Below, one piece after another: positions 29,231 through 33,383 of a stretch of DNA of 33,383 nt. Numbering within the stretch: position 1 is the stretch's first letter; the number at the start of each line of letters is the position of its first letter. This DNA is from Fibrobacter sp. (GTDB taxonomy: Bacteria > Fibrobacterota > Fibrobacteria > Fibrobacterales > Fibrobacteraceae): contig JAGDBD010000099.1 of the NCBI GenBank assembly GCA_017959225.1, forward strand, positions 1 through 33,383, in the 5' to 3' direction. Below the pieces are notes generated by a model. It searched no databases and was not told the origin of the DNA. It worked only from the letters and a program-made list of their open reading frames with translations. The position numbers were made by a program, and so were the translations under genes.

Positions 29231-30763
29231 ATGATCACTTTCCTCATCGGCGTAGCTATCCTCATTGGAGGCTATTTTACTTACGGAAAATTCGTGGAGC
29301 GCGTTTTTGGTCCTGACGACCGAAAAACTCCCGCCATATCTCACCCGGACGGCGTGGACCGTATCGTTCTTCCCCACTGGAAAAACATACTTGTTCAGCT
29401 GTTGAATATTGCTGGCATCGGGCCGGTTATCGGTGTCATTCTGGGCATTAAATTCGGAGCCATCGTGTTCCTTCTGATGCCTCTCGGCAACGTCCTCGGC
29501 GGAGCCGTGCACGATTATTTTTCGGGCATGGTCAGCATGCGAAACGACGGCATGAACGTTCCCGCCCTTTCGCACAAATTTTTGGGAAGGGGCCCTTCTA
29601 AAGTCGTGATGATCTTTATTGCTGTGGCGCTGATCTTTGTGGGCGCAGTCTTTACCAATACCCCTGCGGGACTCATCAACACGCCCGTGGTCGTCGGCCA
29701 AGGAAATCCATCTTCCACGATTTTCTGGGTTTCGGTCATCGCCATTTTCATCTATTACTTTATCAGCACGTTCTTCCCCATCGATAAAATCATCGGTCGA
29801 ATCTACCCCATTTTCGGCGGACTTCTGATTGTTGCTTCCATCGCTGTTCTCATCGGAATTCTTCCAGAAATCAGCATTCTTGACGAATTCAATTTGAAGG
29901 ATTTCTGGAGCAATTTCCATCAGCACCCCACCGGTCAGCCGATTATTCCAATGCTCTTTGTCACCATTGCCTGCGGCATCATCAGCGGATTCCACAGTAC
30001 CCAAAGTCCTATCGTTGCCCGCACCGAAAAATCGGAATATGTCGGACGTCAAACCTTTTACGGCATGATGATCGTGGAAGGCCTCATCGGTATGATCTGG
30101 GCTGCCGGCGGTATGTACATTTATCACAAAATGCCGGAACTCATTTCCGGAGCTTCGGGCGTCCGCGTGCTGAGCGAACTCGTTACCACCGTACTTCCTT
30201 TTGCCCCGATTTCGCTTATTGTCGTTATCGGCGTGATCATTCTCGCTGTGACAAGCGGAGACACTGCCCTCAGAAGCCTCCGTCTGACCATCGCTGAACT
30301 TTTGAATTTTGACCAATCGAAAGTCAAGAATCGTTTGATTCTCACCGTTCCGATTTTCGCCATTTGTGCACTGCTCATCTTGTGGAGCAACTTCAACAAG
30401 GACGGTTTCAACATTCTTTGGAATTACTTCAGCTGGTCCAATCAGGTGATGGCCGTTTGCAGCCTCTGCGTTTCCACCGTTTATTTACGCGCCAAAAAGA
30501 AGAACTTCTGGGTAGCTCTCATCCCGTGCATGTTCATGACTTTCATCGTATGCGCCTACATTTTCTGGGTAAGCCCCGAAAATCTCGCCGGTGCACAGGT
30601 CGGCTTTGGCCTTCCGTACAAAGTGGCGATCATGTTCGCCTTGCAAGACGCCGTTCTTCTCGGATTTTTGCTCTGTGCCCGCGGAAAGGTTTTGGCGGAC
30701 CAGGGAGACAAATTCCAGCCGGATTTCTGGGATTCCAACCGCGAATTCCAGAAAAAAGACTAA
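29231..30763 (+). CDS. cstA: CstA-family carbon starvation transporter
   Basis: 510 residues, hydrophobic throughout with about 13-15 membrane helices. The family signature is visible: a short N-terminal helix, GPDDRKTP, then LNIAGIGPVIGVILGIKFG and GGAVHDYFSGMVSMRN, HSTQSPIVARTEKSE and TSGDTALRSLRLTIAE. CstA proteins import peptides, or pyruvate in some species. The length matches the short CstA form without the large C-terminal region of E. coli CstA. The ATG at 29231 has AGAGG 10 bases upstream. It is monocistronic, with a terminator after it. Confidence 0.94.
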   Translation: MITFLIGVAILIGGYFTYGKFVERVFGPDDRKTPAISHPDGVDRIVLPHWKNILVQLLNIAGIGPVIGVILGIKFGAIVFLLMPLGNVLGGAVHDYFSGMVSMRNDGMNVPALSHKFLGRGPSKVVMIFIAVALIFVGAVFTNTPAGLINTPVVVGQGNPSSTIFWVSVIAIFIYYFISTFFPIDKIIGRIYPIFGGLLIVASIAVLIGILPEISILDEFNLKDFWSNFHQHPTGQPIIPMLFVTIACGIISGFHSTQSPIVARTEKSEYVGRQTFYGMMIVEGLIGMIWAAGGMYIYHKMPELISGASGVRVLSELVTTVLPFAPISLIVVIGVIILAVTSGDTALRSLRLTIAELLNFDQSKVKNRLILTVPIFAICALLILWSNFNKDGFNILWNYFSWSNQVMAVCSLCVSTVYLRAKKKNFWVALIPCMFMTFIVCAYIFWVSPENLAGAQVGFGLPYKVAIMFALQDAVLLGFLLCARGKVLADQGDKFQPDFWDSNREFQKKD

Positions 30764-30790
30764 ATCTCCCACAAAAACGTCCAAAATTCA

Positions 30791-30819
30791 AAAAGCGTCA
30801 CATCTGTGGCGCTTTTTTT
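30791..30819 (+). terminator. Rho-independent terminator after cstA
   Basis: A stem agcgtcaca / tgtggcgct (one T-G pair) with a 2-base loop (or a 4-base loop after opening the last pair), followed by seven T, 27 bases after the stop. Confidence 0.75.
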
Positions 30820-30962
30820 GATTTTCCATGTTTATTCATCCACTCTATCCGCATTTCATCAAGGAAAGAGGCTTGCACCCTTATTTTAAAAAGCCCCTTT
30901 TTGCTAAATTTGTGGTTCGAGAGTAGAAATGTAAACAAAGGACAACAAAGGAAGATTGCCGA

Positions 30963-32360
30963 ATGAGTCGATTCCTTTCAAAATTCACACTAGTGGGAGT
31001 TTTGGCCACGATTCCTGTCTGGGCGACATCGTACACGCGTGAAGACGCGGTCCGAATCGCTCTCGAAAAATCCTCAACCATCAAAACCGCTGAAGAAGAA
31101 CTCATTAGCGCCAATTCCCAAGTAGACGAGGGTTACGGTAACGCGATGCCGACGGTCGACTTGGATGCAACTGTAACACGTATTTTCGGCTTGGACGACG
31201 TCAAAAAAAGCAAAGATCTGACCAAAGCCGCAAGCAGCATGGACGCTAGCGATAACGAACCCTATGCAGCCGACGTGCTAGCCCCCGCTGTGGACGGCCT
31301 TATCTACGGCATGAAAAGCCAGGCTTACCGCTGGCAATCGAGCGTTGGCCTCACCGCCACCCAGGTGCTTTACGCCCAAGGAAAGGTGGGAATCGGCATC
31401 GAAATTGCAAAGCTTTACAAGCATTTAAAAGAAGTCAGCCTTGAAAATGCCAAAGCGGAAGTCCGTTACGACGTGGAAAACGCTTTCGACCAGCTCATTT
31501 ACCTGGATTCTTCCATCGTCATTCTCGAGACGAGCATCGAACAGACCCAACGGCACATCGATTATGTGAACCAGGCAGTGCAAAGCGGAATCGCATCCGA
31601 ACTCGACCAGATCCGCGCACAGCTGGAATTGGACGTGCTCAAATCGTCTCTCGAAAAGACCAAAAAATCCCGCATTCTCGCCCGCAACAACCTGCTGAAC
31701 ACCATGGGCCTTGAATGGGACGCCGATGCGCAATTCCAAGGCGAACTCCGCTACCCGTCCGAAAATCTTCCATACCCGGATACCGCTATGGAAAATGTGA
31801 AAAAGCGCCGCAAGGAACTTGCGCTTCTCGATGCCCAGCAGAAAATGGCAGAAAAGAACATTTCCATTGAAGAAGGCGGTTTTAAGCCCACCGTCGTTCT
31901 CATTGGCGGAATCAAATACGCCAACAACAAAAACAAGTTCTCCGAATGGGACGCTCCGGACTGGGACGACAACATCAATAAGTACGTGGCGCTGAACCTG
32001 AGCATGAACCTTTTCAACGGTATGAAGACAAAAGAAGCCGTTGTCCAGGCAAAGTCCAGCATGCGCAGCGTCCAGATTCAAAAGGAATCCGCCGAACGCG
32101 GCTTCCGCATGCAGATCGAATCTTGTGCAAACACACTCGAAGATGCAATCAACCAGTTGGAAATTCAAAAGAGCCAAGTGAGCCTTGCCCAACGCAATTT
32201 CGACCTGACCGAAGCTTCGTACAAAGTGGGAAGATCGACCCAGCTTGATTTCTTAGACGCTTCTCTTAAGTTGCGTTCCGCAAAGAACGACTACCTCCAG
32301 GCAATCGTTGACTGGAATAAAGCTTACAACGCACTCCTTCAGGCCACCGGCGAATATTAA
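30963..32360 (+). CDS. TolC-family outer membrane efflux protein
   Basis: 465 residues. A signal peptide (~1-22, cleavage after VWA) leads into the first outer membrane efflux repeat (YTREDAVRIALEKSSTIKTAEEEL). Long coiled helices follow at ~150-265, then a second repeat (MAEKNISIEEGGFKPTVVLIGG) and strands (YVALNLSMNLFNG). The family forms a trimeric barrel and tunnel joined to an inner-membrane pump. An insertion at ~75-110 (KKSKDLTKAASSMDASDNE) lengthens the first strand region. AAAGGAAG 8 bases before the ATG sets the start. The adaptor gene begins 15 bases after its stop, so the two form an operon; the pump gene probably lies beyond the window. Confidence 0.93.
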   Translation: MSRFLSKFTLVGVLATIPVWATSYTREDAVRIALEKSSTIKTAEEELISANSQVDEGYGNAMPTVDLDATVTRIFGLDDVKKSKDLTKAASSMDASDNEPYAADVLAPAVDGLIYGMKSQAYRWQSSVGLTATQVLYAQGKVGIGIEIAKLYKHLKEVSLENAKAEVRYDVENAFDQLIYLDSSIVILETSIEQTQRHIDYVNQAVQSGIASELDQIRAQLELDVLKSSLEKTKKSRILARNNLLNTMGLEWDADAQFQGELRYPSENLPYPDTAMENVKKRRKELALLDAQQKMAEKNISIEEGGFKPTVVLIGGIKYANNKNKFSEWDAPDWDDNINKYVALNLSMNLFNGMKTKEAVVQAKSSMRSVQIQKESAERGFRMQIESCANTLEDAINQLEIQKSQVSLAQRNFDLTEASYKVGRSTQLDFLDASLKLRSAKNDYLQAIVDWNKAYNALLQATGEY

Positions 32361-32375
32361 TAAGAAGAGGAATCC

Positions 32376-33383
32376 ATGAACAAAACATTCAAAACCCTCC
32401 TGACCATTGCTACAGCATCCATGTTCGTGGTTGCCTGCGGACAGCAAAAAGAAGAATCGACAGAAAAGGTCGAAAAGAAAGCAGCCACCATTGAAGAAAT
32501 CCAAAAGGAAAAAGGCAAGCCGGCCCGCATCGCCAAGGCAACCACTTCCAAAATTACCGACGTCCGCAAGTTCAGCGGATCCATCGAAGGCATGCAGCAG
32601 AACAGCGCCATCTGCAAAATGGGCGATCCCATTGCCAAAATCAACGTGCAGGTGGGCAGCACGGTTCAAAAGGACCAGGTCCTTGCCGAATACCTTTTCA
32701 CAGGTGACAACACCCAGTACCAGCAAGCCGAAGAACAGGTGAAGCTCCTCGAAGCCTCCACCCAAAGACTGCGCGAAGTGAAGGAAAAGGGCGGTATCAG
32801 TCAGCAAGACATGGACCAGGCGGAAACCCAGCTGAAAATTGCCAAAATGGATTTGGAAACCGCTCGCCGTGCCACGTTGATCCTTGCTCCGGAAGCAGGC
32901 GTTGTAACAGAACTCAAGTATAAAGTGGGTCAGACTCCGGGCGTTGGCGGTGTTCTTGCAACAATCGCCAAGTTGAACCAGGTGATTCTTAAGCTGAACG
33001 TCACAAGTCAGGACATCGGCTATTTCAAAAAAGGCGCACAGGCAACAGTAACCGTTGCAGGCGAAAAGATCCAGGGAAAAGTTTCCTTGATTCCTTTGGC
33101 CGCCGATCCCGCAACACGTTTCTTCCCTGTGGAAGTTACCTTCAACAACAAAGACAAGAAGCTTCTTCCGGGTATGTACGTTTCCGCAGAACTGGAAACT
33201 CGTCAGGTAAACGGTACCGTCGTTCCTACCGAAGCTGTCGTCTACCGCAACGGTTCCAACTCAGTCTGGACCGTCGATGCCGAAGGTAAAGCTCGTCGCA
33301 AGCTTGTGAAGCTCGGTGTACAGACCAAGGATTACATTCAGATTGCCGAAGGCCTCGAAGCAGGCGAAACCATTATCGTCGAA
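32376..33383 (+). CDS. RND-type periplasmic adaptor lipoprotein (partial, C-terminus beyond window)
   Basis: 336 residues are visible and the frame is open at the right edge. The signal ends VVAC with the lipidated Cys at 21, anchoring it to the inner membrane. A Lys/Glu-rich spacer follows. The lipoyl halves are around GDPIAKINVQVGSTVQKDQVLAEY (~83-106) and ILAPEAGVVTELKYKVGQTPGVGG (~168-192), with a shortened helical hairpin between them. The beta-barrel (VILKLNVTSQDIGYFKKGAQATV) and part of the membrane-proximal domain follow. AGAGGAA 5 bases before the ATG sets the start. It should link the TolC-family protein to an RND or ABC pump that is probably the next gene. Confidence 0.93.
   Translation, partial: MNKTFKTLLTIATASMFVVACGQQKEESTEKVEKKAATIEEIQKEKGKPARIAKATTSKITDVRKFSGSIEGMQQNSAICKMGDPIAKINVQVGSTVQKDQVLAEYLFTGDNTQYQQAEEQVKLLEASTQRLREVKEKGGISQQDMDQAETQLKIAKMDLETARRATLILAPEAGVVTELKYKVGQTPGVGGVLATIAKLNQVILKLNVTSQDIGYFKKGAQATVTVAGEKIQGKVSLIPLAADPATRFFPVEVTFNNKDKKLLPGMYVSAELETRQVNGTVVPTEAVVYRNGSNSVWTVDAEGKARRKLVKLGVQTKDYIQIAEGLEAGETIIVE

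Noticed and set aside
29165..30316. 383-residue open frame on the minus strand
   Set aside because: Antisense to the cstA gene; the translation is rich in His, Asn, Asp and Glu, as expected for the reverse of a membrane protein gene.

Overview
The window looks like chromosome of a Fibrobacter-type bacterium (phylum Fibrobacterota). This rests on a TIGR02147-type protein (a family I know mainly from Fibrobacter), a lipoprotein with a long poly-serine linker typical of Fibrobacter surface proteins, an acetylxylan-esterase-like (CE2) enzyme, Gram-negative envelope systems (Mla, a TolC/adaptor efflux pair) and roughly 50% G+C. This is inference from gene content; no marker rRNA is present. I see no phage genes, insertion sequences, CRISPR arrays or other signs of mobile DNA. 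Gene density is high and no stretch above 300 bases lacks a gene.

Layout. (1) 1-2855, minus strand: a signalling operon of a TPR lipoprotein, a transmembrane Ser/Thr kinase and a GAF/sigma-54 activator cut by the window edge. (2) 2926-5962, plus: a carboxynorspermidine-dehydrogenase-like enzyme (polyamine synthesis) and a PAS-GGDEF-EAL protein whose start sits in a 12-bp inverted repeat. (3) 6003-9233: tRNA-Ser(CGA) on the minus strand, a DEAD-box RNA helicase with a basic tail, and convergent aroC. (4) 9370-13319: a small exported protein, a c-type cytochrome divergent from a CE2-like esterase, then a diguanylate cyclase with a carbohydrate-binding-like periplasmic sensor followed by a small lipoprotein. 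(5) 13378-16134: a six-helix membrane protein, then the TIGR02147-type protein overlapping a poly-Ser lipoprotein. (6) 16180-22031: ispA, dxs, a SpoU-family rRNA/tRNA methyltransferase with a 100-residue R/D/G/F-rich repeat, pyrF and an exported protein, tightly packed. (7) 29038 down to 22044, minus: hisE-hisG-EAL/HDOD-recR-engB-mlaE-mlaF-mlaD-TPR, nine genes that mostly overlap. (8) 29231-33383, plus: a CstA transporter, then a TolC-family protein and an RND adaptor cut by the right edge.

How the parts work together. The recurring theme is envelope sensing plus c-di-GMP: one cyclase with an intact GGEEF and I-site, one apparently PDE-only PAS-GGDEF-EAL protein, and one degenerate EAL-HDOD protein. 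Two proteins (the cyclase sensor and the poly-Ser lipoprotein) appear to share a beta-sandwich, carbohydrate-binding-like module, which fits a fibre-degrading organism that senses plant polysaccharide at its surface. Many first genes of transcription units have a TATATT-like hexamer only 6-10 bases before the ATG and no clear Shine-Dalgarno, suggesting leaderless or near-leaderless messages.

All functions are inferred from reading the sequence, without database searches.
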